DNA of 64,000 nt, from NCBI GenBank assembly GCA_036172665.1, contig CM069877.1, positions 11,056,501-11,120,500 of the forward strand. The letters are read 5' to 3'. Source of the DNA: Prosopocoilus inquinatus. Taxonomy: Eukaryota > Arthropoda > Insecta > Coleoptera > Lucanidae. Shown in pieces: positions 45,570 to 56,207 of the stretch; positions within the stretch are counted from its first letter, which is position 1, and every line of letters starts with the position of its first letter. The position numbers and the translations under genes are program-made. Below the pieces are notes generated by a model, which was not told the origin of the DNA, ran no database searches, and worked only from the letters and a program-made list of their open reading frames with translations.

Positions 45570-45735
45570 CCGCTCGGTCTCGCGAAATATAAACAGGATT
45601 TTTTTTCTTTTAATTTTTATGCGATCCATTTTTCTTTAGCCTTCCTACGAAACAAAAGAAGATCCCTTACTGCACAGCAGGAGTACAACCTTTGCTAATG
45701 GCGTTGCCATCGAGTTACCCTTTCTTTTCGTTTCT
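45570..45735 (+). repeat. Dispersed repeat, copy 2 (partner 27,860-28,000)
   Basis: Shares aatacc(g/a)ctcggt, cctacgaaacaaaa and aatggcgttgccatcgagtt with the first copy. Confidence 0.6.
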
Positions 45736-46784
45736 TTTCTTTTTGTTAAACTTGATTTAATATTTTCTTCCAATCAACTCGTAAACAACCTTCCGCCTCT
45801 GTTTATCTTTTTTTTTTTTGGCTGTTGTTCATCCTGCTGCGGGAGTTTTCCTCGGAAACGTAAACAGATTTGGCGTTGAATACGCGCCGGCTTTGCGAGC
45901 AGGGGTTCATTAGGAGGGTTTTATTGCCCCCGAAATGAGAGAATAAATTCGTTTACCTCGACCGATCCTCTTTGACCGACCGACGGCGAGAGGACGCCCG
46001 TACGCAAAAAATAAACGGCTGTTAAGTGCGTAATAAGTGGAGGGAACGAGCAACAAATTGGGTTAGGAAATTGTGGCCCTAAACGGACAAATTTCGTTTG
46101 GTGGCGGGGGTGGGCGGTTCGTCCCACGCTCTGTCTGTTTCTTTTGGCTTTTACGTGGGTTGCTAATTATTTAATTGATTTTTAACAGACGTACGTGTTA
46201 CGATGTCGACATGTATTGGGGCTACTACCGTTTGCATTAGGTTCCTCACCCTCTTAGCATGTCATCGGGTCTTATAGCCGATTGCTGGCGCGCTAAATCA
46301 ACCCAACCGCAATGTCTTCCTTGCATTCAATTTTTTTTTTAAATCCGGTTAGTTTGTAAAATAAAAGTGTTGCCCTTCAGTGTGCTTGCGAAACAAATTT
46401 AACCAAATTACCTGTTTACTTTGGACCAAGAAGCGGGGGTCGCAACGTCTTAATTAAAATCCTATTTAAACACAGAGAAGTTCTCGAAAGCCCGGGGCGC
46501 TCGTCGGTGAGCAAAGAAACCGAACAATGGACGGTAACGAAGTTCGCCCTCTGCCGTCGCCGCCACCGCCGCAAAATAACTACAACAAAACACACGGAAA
46601 CTCTTAACAGCAGCTCATGTATTATACTTGTCCGTCTGCATAACTTCGCCCTCGCCCCCGTCTGTTTACAAGCCCCCTTTTTGTGCCCACCTCCGGATCG
46701 TATAGCCGCCCCATCCAGTCTCACATACATGTTATTTCGCTGGCTCCGGATAATTCATGCTGTTTTTCTTTCTTTTATTTGCAG
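45736..46784. other. Unassigned stretch upstream of the KH exon
   Basis: Apparently single-copy. A short frame starting at an ATG near 46,527 (MDGNEVRPLPSPPPP...) is proline-rich but only about 26 codons long. If this is intron, no upstream KH exon is visible in the window. Confidence 0.35.
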
Positions 46785-46885
46785 AGAGCAAGGGGAGCGA
46801 ACAAAGGAGAATGGTGGATATCACGAGGGACAAGCCGATAAAGGTGGCCGTGAGGGTGGTCGTTCCGGTGAGAGATCATCCCAAG
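46785..46885 (+). CDS. Internal exon of a STAR/KH RNA-binding protein (KHDRBS/Sam68 type)
   Basis: A 101-bp exon lies between a good acceptor (pyrimidine-rich tract, then tttgcag at 46,778-46,784) and a donor (aag|gtatgg at 46,883-46,891). Read with two bases left over from the previous exon, it encodes SKGSEQRRMVDITRDKP, then IKVAVRVVVPVRDHPK, and ends on a complete codon. This is the start of the maxi-KH domain of STAR proteins (KHDRBS/Sam68, Drosophila qkr58E group), in which V.VPV..(H/Y)PK is followed by FNFVGK and the GxxG loop. Those proteins bind U/A-rich RNA and regulate splicing. The following exon was not seen in the remaining 17 kb, nor any earlier exon upstream, so introns on both sides are long. 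The neighbouring peptide gene lies on the opposite strand, probably inside the downstream intron. Assignment to the family is firm; the paralogue is not resolved. Confidence 0.75.
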
Positions 46886-47099
46886 GTATGGAAGATAACT
46901 TCTTTCCCTTTTTTTTTTCTTTCGTTTTGTGCATTAAGTAAATAACTGCACCGCTTTTCCCACGCCGTCTCCACCGAGTGGGCATTTTTATACAACAATT
47001 TTTTTTCTCCATAAATTTAACACCTAAATTTAATTACATTCTCATAAAAATGTTGATTAGGCAAGAAAAAAAAACAGTCGTTATTAAATGAAGCAAAAA

Positions 47100-47105
47100 G
47101 TTTAA
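47100..47105 (-). promoter_or_regulatory. Candidate polyadenylation signal of the Gly/Trp-rich peptide gene
   Basis: Minus strand ATTAAA, about 130 bases after the stop codon. It is the best match to a poly(A) signal on this side. No AATAAA was seen closer. Confidence 0.4.
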
Positions 47106-47233
47106 TAATAATTACCAAATTTACACACAAGAAGATTAATCCTATTTACAAAATTATGTTATACAAATTTAGAAGTAGGATATCGCGCGCGCGGAGCCTT
47201 CCTTCTTCTTCCTTTCCGTTTTTGTGTCGCCTT

Positions 47234-47422
47234 TTAGCCCTTCCAGCCACCGTTCCAGGCGCCACCCCAGCCTCCGCGTCCTCCCCATGCACCGGCGCCG
47301 CGGCTGCCCCAGTCTCCGACCCAACCGCCACCCCAGCCTCCTCCACGTCCCCAGTCTCCGGCACCCCAGCCACCAGGAACGGCCAAGGCCACCGCCATCA
47401 GGGCGAACAACAACAGGAATGC
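47234..47422 (-). CDS. Secreted Gly/Trp-rich peptide, exon 2
   Basis: This exon completes a 65-residue secreted peptide whose first three codons are in exon 1 (50,822-50,830). The join gives MFK followed by AFLLLFALMAVALA, a classic signal peptide with an ALA cleavage site before VPGGW. The 48-residue mature part has 24 Gly and 9 Trp, arranged as loose GGWG/GDWG/GAWGG repeats with a few Asp, Arg and Lys and no Cys, and ends GGWKG then TAA. The acceptor is strong (tttcttttttgtttctcag|gc). Small Gly-rich secreted peptides of insects include cuticular proteins and some antimicrobial peptides. The sequence does not say which. Frames in the other two phases over this exon are longer but are artefacts of the GC-rich repeats. 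The exon lies about 350 bp from the KH exon, convergent to it. Confidence 0.85.
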   Translation of the reverse strand, partial: AFLLLFALMAVALAVPGGWGAGDWGRGGGWGGGWVGDWGSRGAGAWGGRGGWGGAWNGGWKG

Positions 47423-47439
47423 CTGAGAAACAAAAAAGA

Positions 47440-49780
47440 AACCATCGTAAACACAAATAAACGATTACTTTGACACCTGTCAAACTAATCACGACATTGT
47501 AAACAATCAAAGGCGCTTGTTGTATTTCACAGCTAACTTTCGTTCAAAAAAAAAGAAAAGTTGAAGAACATGCGGTGCGTCTTTGAATTTAAGTTGAACT
47601 TTTGAAGGTCCAGTTATTGACATTACTTTGACATCTGTCAAACTAATTGTGACTATACATATAAACCAATCACAGACAATTATTTTAGGTTTCATGGCGA
47701 CGTTTCATCAAAAAAAAAACATGATTTAAGTTGAGTTTGTCAAGGAGTCACAATTGACATCACAATTACTTTGACAGATGACAATTACTTTCATTGCTGT
47801 CAAAGTAATTGCGACATCGTAAACTAATCAAATATTTCTTTTCTGTGCTCTTTAATTAGATATAATTGAAAGATCGTACGGATGAATATTTCTTAATGTA
47901 AATTGAACTTTGGAAGTGGTCAATACAAATGAGTTTGACATCTGTCAAACTTATAATAACCTTAGAAAGCAATCAGATGCAATTATTTTGTGTTTCACAA
48001 CAATCTTTTATTAAAAAAATTAAAATAATTTAAGTTGAACTGTCTGTTTTCAGTTACTTTGACATCTGTCACATAAACTAATCAAAAATGTCTTTTCTTT
48101 CACCTTTCATTAAATAAAATTAAATATAATACTGTAGAACTTTCTTTAAAATTTAAATTGAACCTTCGAAGCAGTCGGTTCCAAATTACTTTGACATCTG
48201 TCAAACTGATAATGACTTTAGAAAGCAATCAGATCCAATTATTTTTTATTTCACAGCAATCGTTCATTAAAAAAAAAATAAGTTGAACTTTTCAATGTGT
48301 CTGTTCCCGTTTACACTTTGACATCTGTCAAAGTAATTGTGTCTAGATAAACTAATCAAAAATTTCTTTTCTGTATTCCGCAGCCACCTTTCATTAACTA
48401 AAATTGAAGATAATGCGGTAGGACATCTTTTAATAGAAATTGAACTTTTACAGTGGTCTGATCCAAATTACTTTAACATCTGTCAAACTGATAATCACTT
48501 TAGAAAGCCATCAACTGCAATTATTTTGGTTTCACTGCCATCGTTCATTAAAAGAATAATAATTTGCGTTGCACTTTTCAAGGAAGGCGTCTATTCGCAA
48601 TTATTTTTTGACATCTGTCAAAGTAATTGTGGCTATATAAACCAACCAAATATTTCTTTTTTTCTCTTTCTCCGTAGCCACCTTTCATTAAATAAAATAA
48701 TTGAAGATAGAAGATGTCCCGTAGAACATCTTTTAATTTAAACTGAACTTTTGAAGTGGTCGCTTTCCAAATACTTTGACATCTGTCAAACTAATAATAA
48801 CATTAGAAAGCAATCGGATGCAATTATTTTGTGTTTCACGGCCATCTTTCAATTAGAAAAAAATAATTTATGTTGAACTTTGCAAGATGTGTCTGTTCCC
48901 AAATAGTCTTTGACGTCTGTCAAAGTAATTATGACTACATAAACTAATCAAAAATTTCTTTTCTCTATTCAAATTACTTTCACATCTGTCAAAGTGATAA
49001 TAACTTTAGAAAGCAAACAGATTTTGTGTTTTTTTATTTCCGATTATTTTTTGACATCTGTCAAAGTAATTGCGACTACATAAACTAATCAAAACTTTCG
49101 TTTCTGTAATCCGTAGCCACCTTTCTTATTGAAGATGATACGGTAGAACATCTTTAAAAATAAATTGAACATTCGAAGTGGTCGCTTCCAAATTACTGTG
49201 ACATCTGTCAAACTAATAATAGCTTTAGAAAACAATCACGTGCGAATATTTTGTGTTGTATAACCATGTTTCATTTAAAAATTTAATAATTTAAGATAAA
49301 TTTCTCAGTGTGTCTATTTCCAATTACTTTTTGACACATGTCAAAGTAATTGTGACTACATAACCTAATCAAAAGTTTATTGTCTGTATCCCGCAGCCAC
49401 CCTTCGATAAATAAAATTGATGATAATACGATAGCACATCGTTTAATGTAAATTGAACTTCTGAAGTGATCGGCTCCAAATTACTTTGACATCTGTCATA
49501 CTAAGAATAACTTTACTAAGCAACCAGATGCAATTATTTTGTATTTCACGGGCATCTTTCATTAATTTAAAAGACAATTAAAGTTGGACTTTTTAAGGAG
49601 TCAGTTCCCAATTACTTTGACATCTGTCAAACTATTTATAACTATATAAATTAATTGTAACTTTGTCAATTACTTTGACGTCTGTCACCTGCATAAACTA
49701 TTCACTTAAAAATTGAAGATCCTGCGCTATAACACCGTTCAAGAGACCAGATCGAAATTTCTGACATCTGTCAAGCTTAT
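47440..49780. repeat. Intronic tandem array built on TGACATCTGTCA palindromes
   Basis: About 18-19 copies of TGACA-nn-TGTCA or one-base variants occur, for example at 47,470, 47,629, 47,936, 48,060, 48,192, 48,319, 48,609, 48,777, 48,911, 49,052, 49,199, 49,332, 49,488, 49,618, 49,677 and 49,762. Spacing alternates around 125-135 and 145-168 bp, so the repeat unit is a dimer of about 290 bp. In every second copy the symmetry extends outward (attactttgaca on the left, tgtcaaagtaat on the right), giving 12-13-base arms. Between cores are ttaa.ttgaactttt and cacctttcattaa.taaa strings. The array fills two thirds of the peptide gene's intron. Confidence 0.88.
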
Positions 49781-49783
49781 ATA

Positions 49784-50270
49784 CAGGGTGTAATTTTTAT
49801 GAGGGGACAAACGTCAAGGGCTAGTTCCTCACGCCAAATTATGAAAAAAATCATATAAACATGTATCATAGTTTCTGAGATACAGTGTCCGGAATAAAGT
49901 TGGGAAACTCTTTTGTTATCGATTTTTCAGAAAAATTTATTGTTTATGAAAGTTCCCGAATCTTCCCAAACCAACAATACACTTGTCAAAATCTGAATAT
50001 CTATCGTCATATACCGAGGAAATCGAAATGTTTGAAATCGACGTAAGAGTAAAGTACCTTTATTTTTCAAGACACGCGGAAATATTATTTGGAGAAGTTG
50101 TTCGGAAAAGTTTTGAAATTTAAAATATGAATTTGTGGCTGCCTACAATGATTTTGATTATATCTCTGAAACTATACGTTTGCGGACCTATGTTTATAAA
50201 AACTTTCTTTCATATTTCGGTGTGAGGAACTGGTCCTCAAAGTTTGGCCCCTCATTAAAATTACACCCTG
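49784..50270. mobile_element. Non-autonomous mariner-like element (MITE)
   Basis: A 487-bp element with inverted ends: cagggtgtaatttttatgag on the left, and cagggtgtaattttaatgag as the complement of the right. Flanked by TA (49,782-49,783 and 50,271-50,272). No transposase. It sits at the edge of the palindrome array inside the peptide gene's intron. 50,273-50,815 is AT-rich intron with nothing recognised. Confidence 0.85.
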
Positions 50271-50821
50271 TATATAACAGCTTTCAGTTTTTCTTTACTA
50301 CAGTCTATTTTTCTTTTGCTGCAAATTAATAGCGCAGTGAATTATAAATGTGCAATAAACTTAAATAAACGAGTTGGAAATTTTGTTTTACAAACAAAAG
50401 AGAAAGATGTCGATAAAACAAAGGGAAGAAACAAAAGAGGGAAGTGGAGAGATGGTAACGAAACTCCTGAAATTTAAACAAACAAATAAAGAAGCTCACT
50501 TGATCTAGCTGTTAATTAACCGAACAGAATGAGCTTTTGTCTTTTTCACATAAAAGGAAAATTGATAAAAGGCAGAAAAACAAAAACAAAAAAAGATTAT
50601 GATACATTTTTGACGGACGCAACGAAACTAACACGTAAAGCAAGTTTATTTTAGAGCTGTTTCAATTTAACTAAATACATAAAAAAAATTGTAAACAAAA
50701 AAAACGGGAAAACGTCTTTTCTGAACGACACGTGAGGAATTCTCAAAAAAAAATTTCTACACAGTGATCGATAAATTTACTTTGACGGCTAACCAAGCAA
50801 AATAATAATTTGTTTACTTAC

Positions 50822-50830
50822 TTTGAACAT
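50822..50830 (-). CDS. Secreted Gly/Trp-rich peptide, exon 1 (start codon, three codons)
   Basis: Minus strand ATG TTC AAA followed immediately by the donor GTAAGT at 50,821-50,816. It encodes MFK, which continues in phase into the signal peptide of exon 2 at 47,422. A 5' UTR of roughly 40 bases precedes it. First coding exons holding only the start and a few codons, followed by a long intron, are common in insect cuticle-type genes. The intron (47,423-50,821) is 3,399 bp. Confidence 0.8.
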
Positions 50831-50894
50831 GGTTGTGAGTGAGTCTCTTGATCGAAGTTTTCGAGAAACTATACCGATTCCAAAACGCGCCGAG

Positions 50895-50903
50895 CTATTT
50901 ATA
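50895..50903 (-). promoter_or_regulatory. TATA box of the Gly/Trp-rich peptide gene
   Basis: Minus strand TATAAATAG, about 65-73 bases upstream of the ATG. An initiator-like aatcggta lies about 30 bases downstream of it (near 50,870-50,876), a normal distance. This fits a strongly and specifically expressed gene. Confidence 0.75.
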
Positions 50904-51700
50904 CTTACCTACCGAGATAAAGCCCTTGGTCGCACTTTTCCTCAAAGAACCAGTTAATGCAAATCAGGCCAGTCCAGTTAATACCGATCGCAATTAACCT
51001 AATTAAATCATTTAAATGAAAATCGCATGATGTAACAACCCGGGAAGTGTTGTTTGCAAGATATAATTGTTTTTATTATTTTTTTTTTTTTGTTAAGAGG
51101 AGTAAGTCTCACCGCTCTCGCAGGGGGCGAATTTCGACAACCGTTCTTTTTTTACAAAAGAAAAGGAAACAATGAAAAATTAGTGAAGGACAGGCGCTTT
51201 ACGGTGGTGTTTGTTTACGTGATATAAATTAATGCAGTCCGCACCCATGGACATTGAATTTTGTAAAAGTGAGCCGAGCGCGTTTTGAAAAATCGGACGG
51301 CGGCGGCGTGTACGCAATTACCCCTTTTTTCATTTCTGTGAGATAAAATAAACGAGCGGTGCGTTAAGTAGCTCGGCGAGGGGGAAAAATGCGTTTAATT
51401 ACATTGCATCGTGTTTACTTCCTGTGATTGTGGCGTACGGTGTTTACATAAGAAGATGATGTAACAGAATTTGATTTTGAATGGAATAAAGTCCGTCCTT
51501 AAGAACTCTAGTCTTTATTGTTCAATAGGAAGAGACCCAGAAGGGCAGGGCCCCCGTAACCATGTGTGCAAGGCGTGGGGGTGCCATCTTCAAGGGGCGG
51601 CAATTAGCCTATTGGTCACTAGACAGGTTCTGTCATTTTTTTCGCAAAAAGAAAATTAATGGGTACCTATCTGGTAAAAATTATTCGAAAAAACTATCCA
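50904..51700. other. Upstream region of the peptide gene, unassigned
   Basis: AT-rich with a GC-richer part at 51,290-51,390. No further gene or known element recognised. Confidence 0.3.
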
Positions 51701-52560
51701 CAAGTCTGAACTGTTTTGATGAAGCCGTCAACCTCACGGCAAAACGTCGACTAAAATAGAACAGTTAAATGCAGCAATGAAAAGTAGAAAAAGTTTTTCA
51801 TAAAAAGTTTAACGCACTTAGTAAAAAAAAAATTATATAAGCTGTTACGATTTGGTTAAAAAAAAAAAAAAACAAATTACATTTTATTTTTTAAGTTTTT
51901 AGAAATTTAAGTTCACTTTGCTTTTGTGATTTTGTTTCTCTTTTTCTAATATTATTAACAAGCGGGCTTCACCTAATTGCATTCTGGAGGGGTCTGAACA
52001 GAGGCCTCCTTAGTCACGTTTTTGAGGACTCGCAGCAGTTAGGAACTTGAAAGAAGCGAAGGAAAATGTTTTCAGAATGAAGGAAAATGTTTCCAAAATG
52101 AAAGAAAATGTTTGAAAAATGAATGAAAATGTTTAGCAAAAATTCCCTAATGTTTAATTTTTTTAATTTTTCTGTTTCTTCCATTTTTTGTTTCTTTTAA
52201 TTTTTTTTTAAATTAATGGGAGTTCTGGTGAAGCCGTCAACCTCACGGCAAAACAACGACTAAAATAGAACAGTTAACTGCGGCAATTAAAAGTAGAAAA
52301 GTTTTTGTGTGCCAAATTTTTTATAAAAAAATTAATGTACTTAATAATTTTGTTAGGTTAAAAAAATAAATTATGTAGGCTGTTACGGTTTCCTCCTTAG
52401 TCAGGTGAGAAGATTGGGTTACTCGTTTTTGGGGGCTCGCAGCAGCTAGGAACTTGAAAAAAGTGAAGGAAAATGTTTAAAAAAATGAAGGATAATGTTT
52501 GGACAATGAAGGAAAATGTTTAACAAAAATTCCCTAATGTTTAAAAATTTTCCTAATTTT
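51701..52560 (+). repeat. Tandem duplication, ~510-bp unit with internal ~20-bp repeats
   Basis: gaagccgtcaacctcacggc followed by ctaaaatagaacagttaa.tgc occurs at about 51,720 and 52,231. Both units contain agcagctaggaacttga-type strings and then runs of gaa(g)gaaaatgttt followed by aaaaatg (about 52,050-52,140 and 52,465-52,540). Confidence 0.75.
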
Positions 52561-52639
52561 TCTGTTTTTTCCATTTCTTTGTTCCTTTTAAGTTGTTTAA
52601 ATAATTTTGATAATTGATCGTTTTTGTCTGCTCCAACTC

Positions 52640-53846
52640 ATCTGTCAGAGGGCGCCAAAATATGGAGTCGCACGCGATCGGATTTTGACATCGCGGGGTC
52701 CCTGCAGAAGGACACAATATAAAAAATGACTTAACCACTAGTAACATATAGAAAAGGTAAATAAACCTTATAAGTGTGTATACAAGAATACTTAGTAATA
52801 ACAAAGAAGTAAGATAAACAAAAAACTAAAAATATTTAAAATTATCATAAAAAAACACATCAACTAACTAGGAACTAACCATGACTTTAATAATAGCATC
52901 TAAAGGATCATGAAAAAAAATCAACTAATGGGCTAATATTGTTAATTAGAGAACACATCCTGTAAATTGGAGATTTAATTAATAAATTAGTGCACGGATT
53001 AGGCAAATAAAAGATCTCACAAGACCTAGAATTAAATATCGGTACTTTAAATGTCAGGCAGTTGAAGGAGGTTAGGACAATTAATTTGATTGTTCAGCAA
53101 TTTATGAATATATTTAAGGTTGGCAATATTACTTCGGAATTCAAGTGTACGAAGATGAAATCGTTCCAAGAGAACGTTATGGAGGAGGAAACGAACCATC
53201 CAACTTCCAACATAAGTATTTAAGAAATTTTCTTTGGATGTATTCGAGCGCATTAAAATATGAATATTATAGTAGGGACACCAAACAGTGATGCATACAC
53301 AAGTTTTGATCGTACTAATGATTCATACAGTTAACAATGAGAGAGGGTTTGAGAAAAAATTTGTGTTTCGATATATGAATCCTAATTTTCTATGACAAGA
53401 GGAAATGATGGCGGAAATGTGTTCATTAAAAGTTAAATGAGAATCGAAAACAACACCAAGATCAGTATGACAATTAACCCTAGCTACAACTTCTTTACCA
53501 AGACAATAATTAAAGTAAAAAGGTTTTTTTTTTCTTAGTGAAAGACATGACTGCATTTTGCGAGATTTATGTTCTTATGACAGACACCAAGACGCTACTG
53601 CACAAAAATCTTTCTGCAAGAATAGACTGTCGTGGATAGAAGAAATATTACAATATAATTTAAGATCATCTGCAAAAAGAAGTTTAAACCCTGAAATTTT
53701 CAACGTAAGGTCATTAATAACTATATTAAATAGTTGAGGACCAAGGGCGGATCCTTGAGGAACTCCCGAAGTTGCTGTATAGACAAATGACTCAAAACCG
53801 TTACTTTCAACAAAATGTTTCCGATCACATACATAGGATTTAAGGA
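52640..53846 (-). pseudogene. LINE fragment with FADD reverse transcriptase, interrupted
   Basis: Minus-strand non-LTR retrotransposon remnant. It enters at SYVCDRKHF (53,846) and continues with SGVPQGSALGPQLFNIVIND and LLFADDLKLY (the catalytic box with F before ADD), to about 53,577. After a frame change, at 53,556-53,323, comes HTDLGVVFDSHLTFNEHI, then C-terminal sequence to about 53,047 (RTLEFRSNIANLKYIHKLLN). 52,640-53,046 is probably its 3' UTR. Its upstream half is not found on the far side of the LINE inserted at 53,847. Confidence 0.75.
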
Positions 53847-53847
53847 G

Positions 53848-53890
<43 letters not shown>
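53847..53890. repeat. (ATT)n simple repeat, LINE tail
   Basis: About 14 ATA/ATT triplets. On the minus strand it follows gaacaataaagtcattt and forms the 3' tail of the LINE at 53,891-55,590. Confidence 0.8.
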
Positions 53891-53892
<2 letters not shown>

Positions 53893-55590
53893 GACTTTAT
53901 TGTTCGTAATCAAAAATAGAGGAGAAAAACAGTAATTGATAATAATGATAACAATCACAAGGCGAAGTTCAGTCAAGCCTGAGCTTTTCTGCTTTTACAC
54001 TTAACCTTGATGAAATAAACTTTTTTCTTGCAAAAAAAATGCCTACATTACTAACTTAAAAGCTACTCACAAAAAGAAAAAAGAAGTACTACTGTGCACT
54101 TTCACTTGGTATTAATTAAATGAATGTAAAGGAATGGAGTAAATATACCAAAAAAAAAAAAGAAAATCTAATATGCGCTGGAGAAGCAGAATGTGATAAA
54201 GCCCATGAATTAAGAGAAATGATATTGTGTTATTTTAAGAATAAGAGCTTTTATTAGCAAATAAAAAACTTTTTAAATGCGATTTAAAAGAGAGTAATTT
54301 CGTATCCTTTACAAGTTCTGGCAGATGGTTGTACTTGGAGTACAAAGCAAAAGAAAAGGATCTTTCATACAGAGATGTTCTCTGGGGTGGAGGTGAAATC
54401 AAACCCCGAAATCTGGTACGTAAATTGTGAACGTCAGACCGGAAACGTATTTTATTATATAAGTATGGTGGGGTCTTATATAACATAATTTTATGATAAA
54501 GACTCTAAGCTTCTAGTTCCCTTCTGTTTTCCATATTCAACCATTGTGCGCCTACAAGTTTATGTGAAACATGTTGATATTTTTTAATTCCATAAATGTA
54601 TCTCAAACATGAGTTTTGTATTTTTTGTATACGTAAGATCGTTATAGAATCTAGAGCTGGATGATAGACTGGTGAGCAGTACGAAAATCGAAAAAGAACA
54701 AAAGATTCACACAAAAGCTTTTTTGTATTAATGCTTAAAAAAGATCGAAAAGGAAACAATTTTTTTAATTTGTAGATAAGAGTTACTAATATATATGTCG
54801 TTATTTGATTGCGATAACGGAAAGTATTATCAATGTGCAGACCGAGATTTTTAGCTGTATTTACGAAAGGAATTTTTACACCGTTAATCATGATATTAAT
54901 GGTATTAATAAGATTTTTGCAACATTTATTTTTTCCAAAAATTAAAACCTGTGATTTTTGCGGATTAAGATTTAGTGAATGATCAGAAGAAATTAAAAAT
55001 AGTGATTCAAGATCTTCATTAATTTTTGAAGTAGCATCATGCCAATCAGATGGTAGAAAAGAATAATACACTTGGGTGTCATCAGCATATGCATGAGCAG
55101 TGCAAAATTTTAAGTTTACTAAAAGCCTAAATGTATAAACACAAAATAATAGAGGCCCAAGAATTGAACCCTGTGGAATTCCTTGGGTAACAGTTAGTGG
55201 AACAGATATATTATTTCCCAAAAACACACTCTGTTTACGATTTAATAAATACGATTTGATTAAATCGACGGAATGATTTTCTAAACCAATGTGTTGCAAG
55301 ATAGAGTATAAAAGATCATGTTGTACCGTATCAACGGCCTTGCTGAAATCTATTAGGGTCAAAATAGTAATGAGTCCTTGATCAGATGCTGGTAGGACAT
55401 CATCCGTAACTTTTAGCAGAGCAGTGGTACAACTAAATCCGTTTCTGAAACCGGATTGAGTAATTGGAAGAACATTTATATCGTTGATGTAACTGTTCAG
55501 CTGGTCAAATATTACTTTCTCAAGTATTTTAGAAAAAAACTGGTAACAGACTTATTGGACGAAGATCATTCATTTCCATTGAGAAGCAGA
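53891..55590 (-). pseudogene. LINE (CR1/Jockey-like) reverse transcriptase, nearly intact core
   Basis: Minus strand. It begins at about 55,590 inside the RT (NDLRPISLLPVFSKILEKVI), then QSGFRNGFSCTTAL, ILTLIDFSKAVDTVQHDLL, GIPQGSILGPLLF, HAYADDTQVYY with the intact catalytic YADD, LNPQKSQVLIFGK, and the thumb region to 54,505. A frame change leads into YKTPPYLYNKIRFRSDVHNLR and a C-terminus ending at 54,235. The 3' UTR runs to the (ATT)n tail. The 5' half (endonuclease, RT start) is absent. It sits inside another LINE fragment on the same strand. Confidence 0.85.
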
Positions 55591-56059
55591 ACTTTTCGTA
55601 AAGAATAAGTTTTCTACGTAAAGTCGATATTAAAAGAGTTTCTCCACTTGTCAAGTCGATCCGTGGACATACTGTATGTATTATAATTAGGTCAGGTATT
55701 ACTTTTGAGATCCCCTGTATGTTAAGGATTGTAATTCGTCATAAAAAACAAAAATTTGTTCGGTAAATAAGATATTTATGAATTTAAACGCCTTAAACAA
55801 ACAATACCATCCGGAGATTCTATTTTTATATGTAACTGCCTCATCTTTTGCAAGCGTCTGCACGTGTATTTCGAATTTTCCGCGGGAACAGAGCAATTGT
55901 TTATATTTTTGAAAGGCGAGGGTCATAAAATGGCGCTGTCGCGTCGTCTACATTTTTACATAACCAGTTCATGTAAATTAAAGTTTTTTGCGAGTGGTTA
56001 TTTGACTAGTGATGGGTTGCTATATAGCAGTCTGCGATTTTTTAATAATAAACAAAAAT
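55591..56059. other. Unassigned stretch
   Basis: No gene recognised. Confidence 0.3.
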
Positions 56060-56207
56060 AGGGGCATATTCTGTAACTTATTAACGGGCTGTTAAAATTT
56101 AGAGGTTCTTTAAAATTCAAAATACAGTTCCGTGATTGGTTGTTACGGTAGCATCAAAATTTTAACAGCCCTTTAAATTTAACGCTTTTGTTACATAATA
56201 GACTCCA
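56060..56207. mobile_element. Candidate MITE
   Basis: An outer g.gcatattctgtaac/gtctattatgtaac pair and an inner perfect inverted pair gggctgttaaaattt/aaattttaacagccc surround a short centre. Roughly 148 bp. The target duplication is unclear. Confidence 0.5.

Noticed and set aside
46507..46941. 144-codon frame overlapping the KH exon
   Set aside because: It is in a different phase from the KH reading, which has splice sites and family motifs. The overlap is accidental.
47169..47510. 113-codon minus frame over the peptide exon (Arg/Gly/Leu-rich)
   Set aside because: A shifted reading of the Gly/Trp repeat. The in-phase signal peptide and splice sites support the other frame.
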